Shown: piece by piece, positions 16,823 to 25,300 of the stretch
How positions within the stretch are numbered: position 1 is the stretch's first letter
Layout: the number at the start of each line of letters is the position of its first letter
DNA from: Dehalococcoidia bacterium
Lineage (GTDB): Bacteria; Chloroflexota; Dehalococcoidia; Dehalococcoidales; UBA1222
NCBI GenBank assembly: GCA_009776515.1
Contig: WRNP01000005.1
Location: 1-33,068, forward strand
Direction: 5' to 3'
Length of the DNA: 33,068 bases
Notes under the pieces: model-generated
What the model was told of the DNA's origin: nothing
Database searches by the model: none
The model's input: only the letters and a program-made list of their open reading frames with translations
Position numbers and translations under genes: made by a program

Positions 16823-17831
16823 GCAAGCAATCCACGAAATATTGGATGGGCATCATCTCAGCTCCGATACTGCCAGAGAGGTCATGATGCAGATGATGGA
16901 AGGAGAGGCCCGCGATTCCCAAATGGGAGCTTTTCTGGCGGTGATGCGTTTTAAGGGCGAGAGTATTGAGGAGATTACGGCCTGCGCCGAAGTCATGCGC
17001 GAAAAATGTGTAAAACTACGCCCGAAAACAGACGTACTGGACATTGTGGGTACGGGCGGTGATGAATTATTCAGCTTCAACATCTCCACTATTTCTGCCT
17101 TTGTTGTCGCAGCGGGCGGGGTACCGGTCGCTAAGCACGGTAACCGCAGCGTGTCCAGCAAATGCGGAAGCGCTGATGTGCTTGAGGCATTGGGGGTTAA
17201 GCTGCTACTGACCGCCGCGCAAAGCGAGGCTGTATTGGAGAAAACGGGCATGTGCTTTATGTTGGCGCAGATATACCACTCAGCCATGAAGTATGTTGCT
17301 CATGTGCGAAAAGAACTTGGTGCGCGCACCATATTTAATATACTAGGGCCTTTGGCTAATCCCGCAGGGGCGAATATGCAACTTCTAGGGGTATATGACG
17401 AAAACCTGGTTGAACCCTTGGCCGGGGTGCTGAATAATCTTGGCGTAAAACGCGCCATGGTCGTGCATGGACACGACGGGCTTGACGAAATCACTTTAAC
17501 AGACACGTCAACAATCTGCGAGGTAGCAGACGGAAAGCTTAATAGTTATTTTGTTACGCCCGAACAATTTGGTTTTTCGCGTTGCAGCCCCACCGAACTG
17601 ACCGGAGGCAGTCCTGAGGAAAACGCTGAAATTGCGCGGCGCATCCTCTCGGGGGAAAAAGGGCCTAAACGAGACACGGTGGTGCTCAATGCCGCGTGCT
17701 GCCTTTATATGGGGAAAAACCATGTCACGATGCGCGAATGCGTTAGAGCAGCGCAGAGGATAATCGACAGCGGGCAAGCAATGGACAAACTGGATGATTT
17801 TGTCCGTGTTACGAATGAAGTAGCAGCATGA
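16815..17831 (+). CDS. trpD: Anthranilate phosphoribosyltransferase
   Basis: Joins anthranilate to phosphoribosyl pyrophosphate, giving phosphoribosyl-anthranilate. The 338 residues have the PRPP-binding loop DIVGTGGDELFSFNIST, the family block KHGNRSVSSKCGSADVLE, RTIFNILGPLANPAG, and the motif VHGHDGLDEIT. The small N-terminal helical domain (1-70) is complete. The ATG overlaps the trpG end by eight bases, so translation is probably coupled. Confidence 0.97.
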   Translation: MIEQAIHEILDGHHLSSDTAREVMMQMMEGEARDSQMGAFLAVMRFKGESIEEITACAEVMREKCVKLRPKTDVLDIVGTGGDELFSFNISTISAFVVAAGGVPVAKHGNRSVSSKCGSADVLEALGVKLLLTAAQSEAVLEKTGMCFMLAQIYHSAMKYVAHVRKELGARTIFNILGPLANPAGANMQLLGVYDENLVEPLAGVLNNLGVKRAMVVHGHDGLDEITLTDTSTICEVADGKLNSYFVTPEQFGFSRCSPTELTGGSPEENAEIARRILSGEKGPKRDTVVLNAACCLYMGKNHVTMRECVRAAQRIIDSGQAMDKLDDFVRVTNEVAA

Positions 17832-18592
17832 ATTACCTTGAATGTATTGTTGCTTCAACCAGAGAACGTGTTAGACGGGATAGGCGGGTGGGACTGCCCC
17901 CGCAAAGCCCGAAGCTACGCAATCCTTTTCTCTTCGAGCAAAGCCTGCAAGGACCGGAGATGGCGTTTATCTGCGAAATAAAAAAGGCATCGCCTTCAAA
18001 GGGCATGATTGCAGATGCTTTCCCGTATCTTGATATCGCCCGAGAGTATGAAAACGGTGGGGCTAAGGCCATTTCCGTGCTGACCGAGCCGGAATTCTTC
18101 CAAGGCGATGATCGTCACCTGGCCGAAATTCGCGAAATTGTAAATGCCCCGCTCCTTCGTAAGGACTTTGTTATTGATACGTTTCAGATAGAGCAGGCTG
18201 CTTGCCTTGGGGCTGATGCCGTACTTTTGATCTGTGCGCTTTCTACCCCAGTGCAGATAGCCGGATATATTCAAAAGGCAGACCAATTGGGGTTGTCCTG
18301 CCTGGTTGAAGCGCACGATGAAGGTGAAATCAAGATTGCCCTTGATGCAGGGGCGCGAGTGATCGGCGTCAACAACAGAGACCTTAAGACGTTTAAGGTG
18401 GATCTGAATACCAGCCTGAAACTCCGAGAAATCGTGCCGAGAGACATAATATTTGTGTCCGAAAGTGGTATTCGCACAGCAGAGGACGTTGATACTTTGC
18501 GGCGATATGGAATAAATGCCGTGCTGGTCGGAGAGGCACTTATGCGCTCTCCCGACAAGCAAGCAGCTCTTAATGATCTGCGCGGAAGATAA
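17828..18592 (+). CDS. trpC: Indole-3-glycerol-phosphate synthase
   Basis: Closes the indole ring from carboxyphenylamino-deoxyribulose phosphate. A TIM barrel of 254 residues with the catalytic Lys/Glu elements EIKKASPSKG, LRKDFVIDTFQI, LVEAHDEGEI, GVNNRDLKTFKVD and FVSESGIRT. It starts in an ATGA four-base overlap with trpD. It is not fused to trpF, unlike the enterobacterial enzyme. Confidence 0.97.
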   Translation: MNYLECIVASTRERVRRDRRVGLPPQSPKLRNPFLFEQSLQGPEMAFICEIKKASPSKGMIADAFPYLDIAREYENGGAKAISVLTEPEFFQGDDRHLAEIREIVNAPLLRKDFVIDTFQIEQAACLGADAVLLICALSTPVQIAGYIQKADQLGLSCLVEAHDEGEIKIALDAGARVIGVNNRDLKTFKVDLNTSLKLREIVPRDIIFVSESGIRTAEDVDTLRRYGINAVLVGEALMRSPDKQAALNDLRGR

Positions 18593-18594
18593 AT

Positions 18595-19221
18595 ATGAGC
18601 AAGGTTAAGATTTGTGGTTTGCGCTGCGTTGCGGACGTGGATGCTGTCAATGTGGCGCTGCCAGATTTTGTTGGGTTTGTCTTTGCCGACAGCCACCGCA
18701 GAATTGATGAAGTGACGGCATCGGTCATGAAAGAAAAACTTGATACCAGGATTTTGGCTGTGGGGGTTTTTGTTAATCAGGAGATAGAATATATCGCGAA
18801 TCTGTATCTAAAAGGGGTTATTGATTTAGTGCAACTTCACGGAGAAGAAGATGATGGATATATTCGGCGGCTTCGAGAACGAACAGGCAGTCAAGCCAGC
18901 AAGATCATGCGTATCATCAAGGCCGTTGCCATAGGCAAGGCGTTGCCAGCTTTGCCACATGGGGCGGATTATTTATTGTTTGATACCGCCTCAAAACAGC
19001 GCGGCGGTACCGGGGAAGCTTTTGACTGGGGTATTCTGAAAGATTATCACGGACAACCGTTTTTTATAGCTGGCGGACTTTCAAAATCAACGGTTGTCAA
19101 GGCGATGGCGCTGCTTGCGCCTTTCTGCGTTGACGTAAGTAGTGGGGTGGAGACAGCAGGGGTAAAAGACGCGGAGAAAATTGCTGAGTTTGTGCGCATG
19201 GTAAGGAAGGATAGCTCGTAA
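18595..19221 (+). CDS. trpF: Phosphoribosylanthranilate isomerase
   Basis: Carries out the Amadori rearrangement between the TrpD and TrpC steps. The 208 residues show KICGL (catalytic Cys) at the start, DFVGFVFADSHRRI, VQLHGEED, LLFDTASKQRGGTGE (catalytic Asp and phosphate site), FIAGGLSKSTV and VDVSSGVETAGVKD. It begins two bases after the trpC stop. It is the last trp gene here: no trpB or trpA follows, and the next sequence is an insertion-sequence scar. Confidence 0.97.
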   Translation: MSKVKICGLRCVADVDAVNVALPDFVGFVFADSHRRIDEVTASVMKEKLDTRILAVGVFVNQEIEYIANLYLKGVIDLVQLHGEEDDGYIRRLRERTGSQASKIMRIIKAVAIGKALPALPHGADYLLFDTASKQRGGTGEAFDWGILKDYHGQPFFIAGGLSKSTVVKAMALLAPFCVDVSSGVETAGVKDAEKIAEFVRMVRKDSS

Positions 19222-19315
19222 AACAGCATCGCGTGACCACTAGCCAATGGCCGAATGTCAGGGTATCCCCAACGGTATTGAGTTTACACAAAGTATTTGA
19301 CACCATTGCATGGCG

Positions 19316-19411
19316 TTACGGATATCCCAGCTCCCTTCTTGCTGCGGCAATGTTATTATCATACTTGAGATAAAGCTGCACCGCCCTCGTCCGTTCTTGG
19401 TGGGAATGCAT
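19316..19411 (-). pseudogene. Fragment of an IS3-type transposase OrfA (helix-turn-helix end), truncated
   Basis: The minus-strand frame from the ATG at 19411 reads MHSHQERTRAVQLYLKYDNN, then IAAARRELGYP, then TAA. This is the start of the first helix-turn-helix in the small transposase protein of IS3-like elements (the RxxAVxLYxKYD...RELGYP pattern, recalled and not searched). An intact protein would have 80 or more residues and a large OrfB after it; neither is here. GGAGG lies before the ATG. The remnant begins just after the ATPase gene stop and ends about 95 bases from trpF. Residues after the TAA (RHAM) could continue the family pattern, so a nonsense change followed by deletion is possible. 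Confidence 0.65.
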
Positions 19412-19457
19412 GGACTGCCTCCTGTATATATTCGGTCCAGGATTCCGTCCGCACCCC

Positions 19458-20678
19458 CTATATCATCGCCAGTGGGATGATATAGTTCTTTTCGTTAAGC
19501 TGGAGAACATTGTTGGCCAGGCAAATGATGCCGCCGTCGCCTATATTGACGCCCTTGATGTCGCTAAGCATGCCAAAAGACCTGATATCCCTTTCATCGG
19601 GCTCGGCTTTTATTTTTATCTCCATAGGATAAAGCGTGTTGTTCTCAAAGATCAGCAAATCAATTTCTTTCTTATTGCCATCCCTGAGAAAGTACAGATC
19701 CACTTCTTTCCCGGCATTTGTGTAGCTCTTCAGTATCTCCGAAACAACAAAGCTCTCAAAAAAGCTGCCGTTGTTTGCCCCAATGGACAAATTCTCAGCA
19801 GACATCCAGCGAGTTAGATAAGAGGCTAGACCGATGTCCAGAAAATGCAGTTTCGGTGTTTTGACCACTCTCTTGATTGCGTTATTGCTATAGGGCTTTA
19901 GCAAATATATGATTCCGCTTGTCTTCAAGATGGACAGCCATCTTTTAGCTGTCGGTACGCTTATTCCGATATCGCTTGCCAGCGAAGACAAGTTAAGCAA
20001 TTGTCCTGACATGGCTGCGCAGGCGGTCATGAATGCGTAGAAGCTGACCTCGTCTGCAACTTGTGTGAGCATGCGTACGTCACGTTCTATATAGCTCTTA
20101 ATATAGTCAGCGTAAAAATCTGCCCAATCATAATGCCTGTTCAATACAAGCTCGGGCAAACTGCCCCGATGGATCTTTTCCCAAATCTCAGGTATGCGGA
20201 GAACGGTTTTGTCGGCGTTGCGCGCCTTAAGATACTCAAAGGTCGGCATAAAGGGTTTATTCCAAGCCTCGCCGACCATTTCTCTCATGGATAACCCCAA
20301 TAGCTCCAAAATCCCAGCTCGCCCAGCCAAGCTTTCGGTAACATTTTTCATCAGCTCAAAACTTTGCGAGCCAGTAAGAAAGAATTCCCCCTTATTCCGG
20401 CCGTTGTCTAGATGAATCTTAATATAATGGAATATTTCTGGTGCATATTGCACTTCATCAACGAAAATAGGTGGGGGTGTGATATTGAAAAAAGTTGAAG
20501 GTGAATCAATGGCACGCCTCCTGATTGGCAGGTCATCAAGGGTGATTTTGGGAATATCCGGCTTAAGATTCTCAATCAGTGTGGTCTTCCCCACTTGCCT
20601 TGCCCCCGTGACAACGACCGCGCCTTTCACATCTGCGCGCCTTAATACAGCTTCTTCAATATGCCGCTTAAGATACAT
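19458..20678 (-). CDS. AAA ATPase with DUF4143-type C-terminal domain
   Basis: The 406 residues begin with a P-loop ATPase of the AAA_14 kind: Walker A TGARQVGKTT (24-33), Walker B IFVDEVQ (71-77), sensor-like FLTGSQSFELM and the conserved ESLAGRAGILEL. A winged-helix-like middle (LASDIGISVPTAKRWLS) and the DUF4143 region follow. Near 345-362 KEIDLLIFE and PMEIKIKAEP give the spacing of a PD-(D/E)xK nuclease core. Members of this abundant family occur in many scattered copies in genomes; their role is unsettled, with links to mobile DNA and defence proposed. It lies in the accessory segment, next to an IS remnant. GGGCAGG is a weak ribosome site before the ATG. Confidence 0.9.
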   Translation of the reverse strand: MYLKRHIEEAVLRRADVKGAVVVTGARQVGKTTLIENLKPDIPKITLDDLPIRRRAIDSPSTFFNITPPPIFVDEVQYAPEIFHYIKIHLDNGRNKGEFFLTGSQSFELMKNVTESLAGRAGILELLGLSMREMVGEAWNKPFMPTFEYLKARNADKTVLRIPEIWEKIHRGSLPELVLNRHYDWADFYADYIKSYIERDVRMLTQVADEVSFYAFMTACAAMSGQLLNLSSLASDIGISVPTAKRWLSILKTSGIIYLLKPYSNNAIKRVVKTPKLHFLDIGLASYLTRWMSAENLSIGANNGSFFESFVVSEILKSYTNAGKEVDLYFLRDGNKKEIDLLIFENNTLYPMEIKIKAEPDERDIRSFGMLSDIKGVNIGDGGIICLANNVLQLNEKNYIIPLAMI

Positions 20679-20701
20679 GGCCTGCCCTAATGATTACGTT
20701 A

Positions 20702-20728
20702 ATGTTATAACCGATGTTAAAATAACAT
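20702..20728. repeat. Inverted repeat upstream of the AAA ATPase gene
   Basis: ATGTTAT (20702-20708) and ATAACAT (20722-20728) form a 7-base inverted repeat with a 13-base centre, 23 to 50 bases before the ATPase start codon. Its place in the promoter zone would suit an operator, but no regulator is nearby. Confidence 0.4.
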
Positions 20729-20743
20729 AAGGAAACGGCAGAG

Positions 20744-20956
20744 TCAAGCGTAAATCAATTTGTGGGTGCTGGTCTGAATTGATCGGTGGACATCCTCTGA
20801 TTTTAAATAAGAATTGGCCTTCAATAAGTCCCCATTTGCAATAAACCTGGCATCAATGCGGTTCACCTTGGGCTTGAGCGTCATGAATGCAAAACCAGCA
20901 GGTCTGCCCAGAAGACACAGCTCGCCTGCTATGCCAAAGAAAGCTTGCTGCGATTG
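20744..20956 (-). pseudogene. Remnant of an unidentified protein gene (70 open codons, no start)
   Basis: In the 421-base gap between two genes the minus strand is open from just after a TAA (20959-20957) to the TGA at 20746-20744. The product looks protein-like: FFGIAGELCLLGRPAGFAF, then MTLKPKVNRIDARFIANGD, then a charged stretch ending HKLIYA. There is no suitable start codon or ribosome site; the only ATG is in the middle. I cannot name the family. A decayed C-terminal fragment of a mobile gene is the simplest reading; chance openness is possible at this length. Confidence 0.35.
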
Positions 20957-21017
20957 TTAAAGAGTTCAGGGCACTCTACATCCATTTACCGATGCATTAT
21001 AGGCTGGAACCCAAGTG

Positions 21018-21046
21018 TTGACAATTGCGGACACTGGGTGCATAGT
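21018..21046 (+). promoter_or_regulatory. Promoter of the EEP-fold protein gene
   Basis: Perfect -35 TTGACA (21018-21023), a 17-base spacer, and CATAGT (21041-21046, 4 of 6 matches) as -10, 54 bases before the start codon. Apart from the remnant at 20744-20956 the gap 20679-21099 holds nothing else. Confidence 0.6.
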
Positions 21047-21099
21047 TTGTGTGGCGTTGGTAACCATTTCTGGCAATCTGTAAATGGAGGGAAGCGAAA

Positions 21100-22131
21100 A
21101 TGCCTGCATATACCTCAATAAAGAAAATCACAGATGGGTCTGAAAGAACCCGCATTGTAGAAAAACTTCTGGCGCTTCGCACTCAACTTGACCAGCAGAT
21201 TCCGGCTAAAACTGCTACCGATACACTTTTGCTTGCCACATGGAATATCCGCGAATTCGGTGATAATCGGCGCACGGAAAGTCTTCACTACTTGGCGGAA
21301 ATCGTTAGCCGGTTCGATTTGATTGCCGTGCAAGAAGTCGCATCCAATTTGGGTGGAATACAAAAGCTTGTTTCTCTGCTAGGCCACAATTGGGATTACA
21401 TTGTAACGGATAGCACGGAAGGTACGGCGGGTGGTGGTGAGCGCATGGCGTTCATCTACGACAGGTGTAAAGTTTTTTTCCGCAAAATGGCTGGGGAGTT
21501 TGTCTTGCCGAAAACAAAGCTTCTTGGAGAAGGGAAGCTTCAATTTGCGCGCACGCCATTCACCGTTGCTTTCCAAGCCGGTTGGTTTCGGTTTGTCTTG
21601 GTTACGGTTCATATACTATATGGCACGAGTAAAAAAGAAGACCCGCAACGTGTTGAAGAAATTTCTGCTGTTGCTAAATTCATTAAGGATCGCGCCAAGA
21701 AGGAAGATGAAAATTATATCCTGCTCGGTGATTTTAATATCTTCAACACCGGCGATGCTACTATGAAGGCGCTCGAAAAGCAAGGGTTTTATATTCCGGA
21801 TGCCATTCGCGAGCATCCATCAGATTTGGGCCAGACAATGCATTATGATCAGATAGCGTTTAAGCTGAAGATTGAGAATAATATGACTGTCTTCGCCGAG
21901 GGAAAGCAGCGGGCTGGGGCCTTTGATTTCACGGAGACGATTTATCCCCTGCGGGACCTAGATGTGTATCGTGGATATTTTGAGGAGAAAGTACTGGCCG
22001 GAAAAACAGAGAAACAGATCGAAAAATACTACCTGTCCACCTGGCGCACCTTTGAAATGTCTGACCACCTGCCGCTTTGGATTGAACTTAAAGTAGATTT
22101 TAGCAATCAGTATCTCGCAAAGATAAAATAA
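21100..22131 (+). CDS. Endonuclease/exonuclease/phosphatase (EEP) superfamily protein
   Basis: The 343 residues hold a DNase I-like fold with its metal and catalytic residues: Asn49 in ATWNIREFG, Glu79 in DLIAVQEVAS, the GDFN motif near 209-212 (LLGDFNIFNTGD), and Asp322-His323 in MSDHLPLW. The His general base in LVTVHI is also present. About 40 charged residues come before the domain, with no signal peptide, so it is probably cytoplasmic. Family members cut DNA or RNA or hydrolyse phosphoesters; the substrate cannot be inferred. GGAGGG precedes the ATG. It has its own promoter and lies in the accessory segment, divergent from the AAA ATPase gene. Confidence 0.9.
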   Translation: MPAYTSIKKITDGSERTRIVEKLLALRTQLDQQIPAKTATDTLLLATWNIREFGDNRRTESLHYLAEIVSRFDLIAVQEVASNLGGIQKLVSLLGHNWDYIVTDSTEGTAGGGERMAFIYDRCKVFFRKMAGEFVLPKTKLLGEGKLQFARTPFTVAFQAGWFRFVLVTVHILYGTSKKEDPQRVEEISAVAKFIKDRAKKEDENYILLGDFNIFNTGDATMKALEKQGFYIPDAIREHPSDLGQTMHYDQIAFKLKIENNMTVFAEGKQRAGAFDFTETIYPLRDLDVYRGYFEEKVLAGKTEKQIEKYYLSTWRTFEMSDHLPLWIELKVDFSNQYLAKIK

Positions 22132-22261
22132 CATGAATAACTAGGATCAATGTTGGGCTCGGATGGCGAAGGCGGGATGCAGAGAATCGCAAAATAGATA
22201 CTTTAGTCATCCGTATCGCCTTTATCGGCTCAAATCTCCGCTCCCATTGCTCCCAAATATC

Positions 22262-22298
22262 AAGGGGGTAGTAACGAATATTACAATATAACCCCTTT
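22262..22298 (+). repeat. Hairpin in the leader of the RCC1 surface-protein gene
   Basis: AAGGGGGT (22262-22269) pairs with ACCCCTTT (22291-22298, one G-U pair), ending just before the GAGGAG ribosome site. It might affect translation start; no promoter I trust was found in 22132-22318. Confidence 0.4.
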
Positions 22299-22318
22299 TG
22301 TGTGAGGAGACTGAGCAA

Positions 22319-25300
22319 ATGGGCATCATAAAAAATAAACCCAACCTAAAACAGCTCTTGTTGGTACTGCTGATCGCCATATTGGTCGTAGCAATAGTGC
22401 TGGCTGGCACACCGCTACTCACCCAACCTAAAGTAAGCGCTGCCCCGGGTGATACCTATGCGGTACCTATGGTCTCAGCCGGAGGCAGTCATACGGTTGC
22501 CCTGCATAATGACGGCACCGTCTGGGCTTGGGGTTCTAACGAATACGGACAGTTGGGTAACAACTCCACCGCAGGCAGCCTGACCCCCGCACGGGTAGTT
22601 GGCCCGGGAGGGGTTGGTTTTCTCGCCGATATTATTGCCGTCTCAGCTGGAGATGCTCACACTGTGGCTCTCAAAGATGATGGCACCGTCTGGGCCTGGG
22701 GGGCTAATAATCACGGCCAATTGGGTAATAACTCCACCGCCGACAGTCTGACACCAGTGCAGGTAGTAGACCCCGACGACATCACCGGTTTTCTTGCCGA
22801 CATTGCTGCCATATCTGCCGGAGGCCTGTACACCGTAGCCCTTAAAGCTGATGGTACGGTATGGACCTGGGGAGCTAACAGCGATGGCCAATTGGGTAAC
22901 GACTCCTCTGCGGATAGCTGGATACCTGATCAGGTACGAGAGCCATGGGGAGGCGTCAATTACCTTACCGAAATCATCGCCATCTCGGCCGGATACGCTC
23001 ACACAATAGTCCTCAAAGAAGACGGTACTGTATGGGCCTGGGGACAGAATTATTATGGTCAGTTGGGTGATGGAACTACTACCAGCAGCAGTACTCCGGT
23101 ACAGGTAATCAACCCCATGGATGTCACCGGTTTCCTCACCGACATCGTTGCCGTATCGGCTGGATATTATCACACGGTAGCCCTAAAAGCTGACGGCACC
23201 GTATGGGCTTGGGGATATAATTTCTACGGTCAACTGGGCGATAGTACTGATGCTCATCGCTATTCACCAATACAGGTACCCGGTCTGCTCGAAGTGGCGG
23301 CCATCTCGGCCGGATATGCTCACACCGTAGCCCTTAAAGCTGATGGTACGGTATGGGCCTGGGGATTGAATAGCGCTGGCCAACTGGGTAACGATTCCTC
23401 TACTGATAGTTGGATACCTGATCAGGTACGAGAGCCTTGGGGAGGCGTCAATTACCTTACCGATATTATCGCCATCTCGGCCGGAGGTTATCATGCAATT
23501 GCCTTGAAGAGTGATGGTGCCGGCGAAGGCACCCTTTGGTCATGGGGAGATAATGATTTTGGTCAGCTTGGCGACGGTACTGCCGTAAACCGCCTTGCAC
23601 CTGTACAGGTTGTTTATTATAACTTTATCGCTGTCTCCGCCGGATATTCTCATACAATGGCCCTGAAATATGATGGCACGGTATGGGCTTGGGGATGGAA
23701 CAATTTAGGACAATTGGGCAATGGTTCTACTGCAAACAGTTTCAAGCCTGTACAGGTGCGCGGTCTGGGAGGCGCTGGTTTTCTGACTGATATAGTCACT
23801 GTCGCGGCTGGAAACTATTACACGGTGGCTCTGAAAGAAGACGGCACGGTATGGGCCTGGGGATATAACAGCCAAGGCCAACTGGGCGACGGCACTAATG
23901 GCGCAGGCGCAAACCGTAGCGTGCCAGTACGGGTTATCGACCCAACCGATGACACCGGTTTTTTGACCGGTATCATGGCTGTTGCGGCTGGTGTTAATAA
24001 CACAGTAGCCCTAAAGGAAGCTGGCACGGTATGGACATGGGGAGGAGGCCTGTTGGGAAATGGCACCACTGCGAGCAGTAGCGTGCCAGTACGGGTTATC
24101 GACCCAACCGATGACACCGGTTTTCTGACCGGTATCACTGCTGTTGCGACTGGGCAGGATCACACAGTAGCCCTAAAAGAAGATGGCACGGTATGGACAT
24201 GGGGATACAACTTCTATGGGCAGATTGGCGATGGCACTAATGGTGTAGGCACAAACCGCAACGTGCCCGTACAGGTTATCGACCCAACCGATGGCACCGG
24301 TTTTCTGACTGATATAGTCGCCGTCGCGGCTGGAAGCTATTACACGGTGGCTCTAAAAGAAGATGGCACGGTGTGTGCTTGGGGTTATAACAACTACGAC
24401 CAGTTGGGCGATGGTAACGGCGGCCTTGGCGTATATAGTAGCGTGCCAGTACAAGTTATCGATCCAACCGATGTCACCGGTTTTCTGAGCGGCATCATTG
24501 CTGTTGCGGCTGGACAGGATCACACAGTAGCCCTAAAAGAAGATGGCACAGTATGGGCTTGGGGACTGAACATTAACGGCCAACTGGGTGATGACACTGA
24601 GACAAATCGACTTGCGCCAGTTCAGGTACGCGGACCGGGCGGCGGTGGCTTTTTGACTGACATAGTGGCTATTGCGGCTGGAGTTAATCACACAATGGCC
24701 CTGAAGATTGATGGCACGGTATGGGGTTGGGGGCATAACCAATTTGGGCAGGCGACGGGTGATACAGGATATACCCACGTCCTTACGCCCACGCGGGTTT
24801 TCTCCCCTGCTCCCTTCACAGTATTGTTGGACATCACTCCTCCCATCGGTATCATCAGCTTCGTACTTAACGATTATGGCTCTTTCATCACCGCAAACAC
24901 TTTTGGGGTATTTCGCAAGAACACCACTTTTATCACCATAACAGCCCAAGACGATCTCTCTGGTATCAAATCCATTGCCTATCTTCTATCCGATAATGTC
25001 TACCTAGATGCAGCGGCTATGAGTAGCGTCATCTGGACATCTTATCCCAAAGACGGGTTCAGCATATCGGCCAACTACAGGGGTTTCGCCTATGCCCGCA
25101 TTGCCGACAAGGCAGATAACATAACCATTATCCGCTCTGATGGTTTGGTGGTATACACAGATAGCACTCCTGCTATCACATCGCTCAGTTATGTCTATGC
25201 TTCTGCTTCTGATCAAGATCTCGCGGTGACAATGAGCGGCAATACTATAGACAAAATCATGAACGGCGCCGTCACCCTCGTATTTGGCGTCGACTACACG

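Noticed and set aside
22643-23173. Antisense open frames across the RCC1 array
   Set aside because: They repeat with the RCC1 units and are a by-product of the repeated coding strand.
22475-24830. Regularly spaced similar sequences that could suggest a CRISPR array
   Set aside because: Units are 150-190 bases, diverged and in frame as RCC1 protein repeats; there are no short identical repeats with unique spacers and no cas genes.
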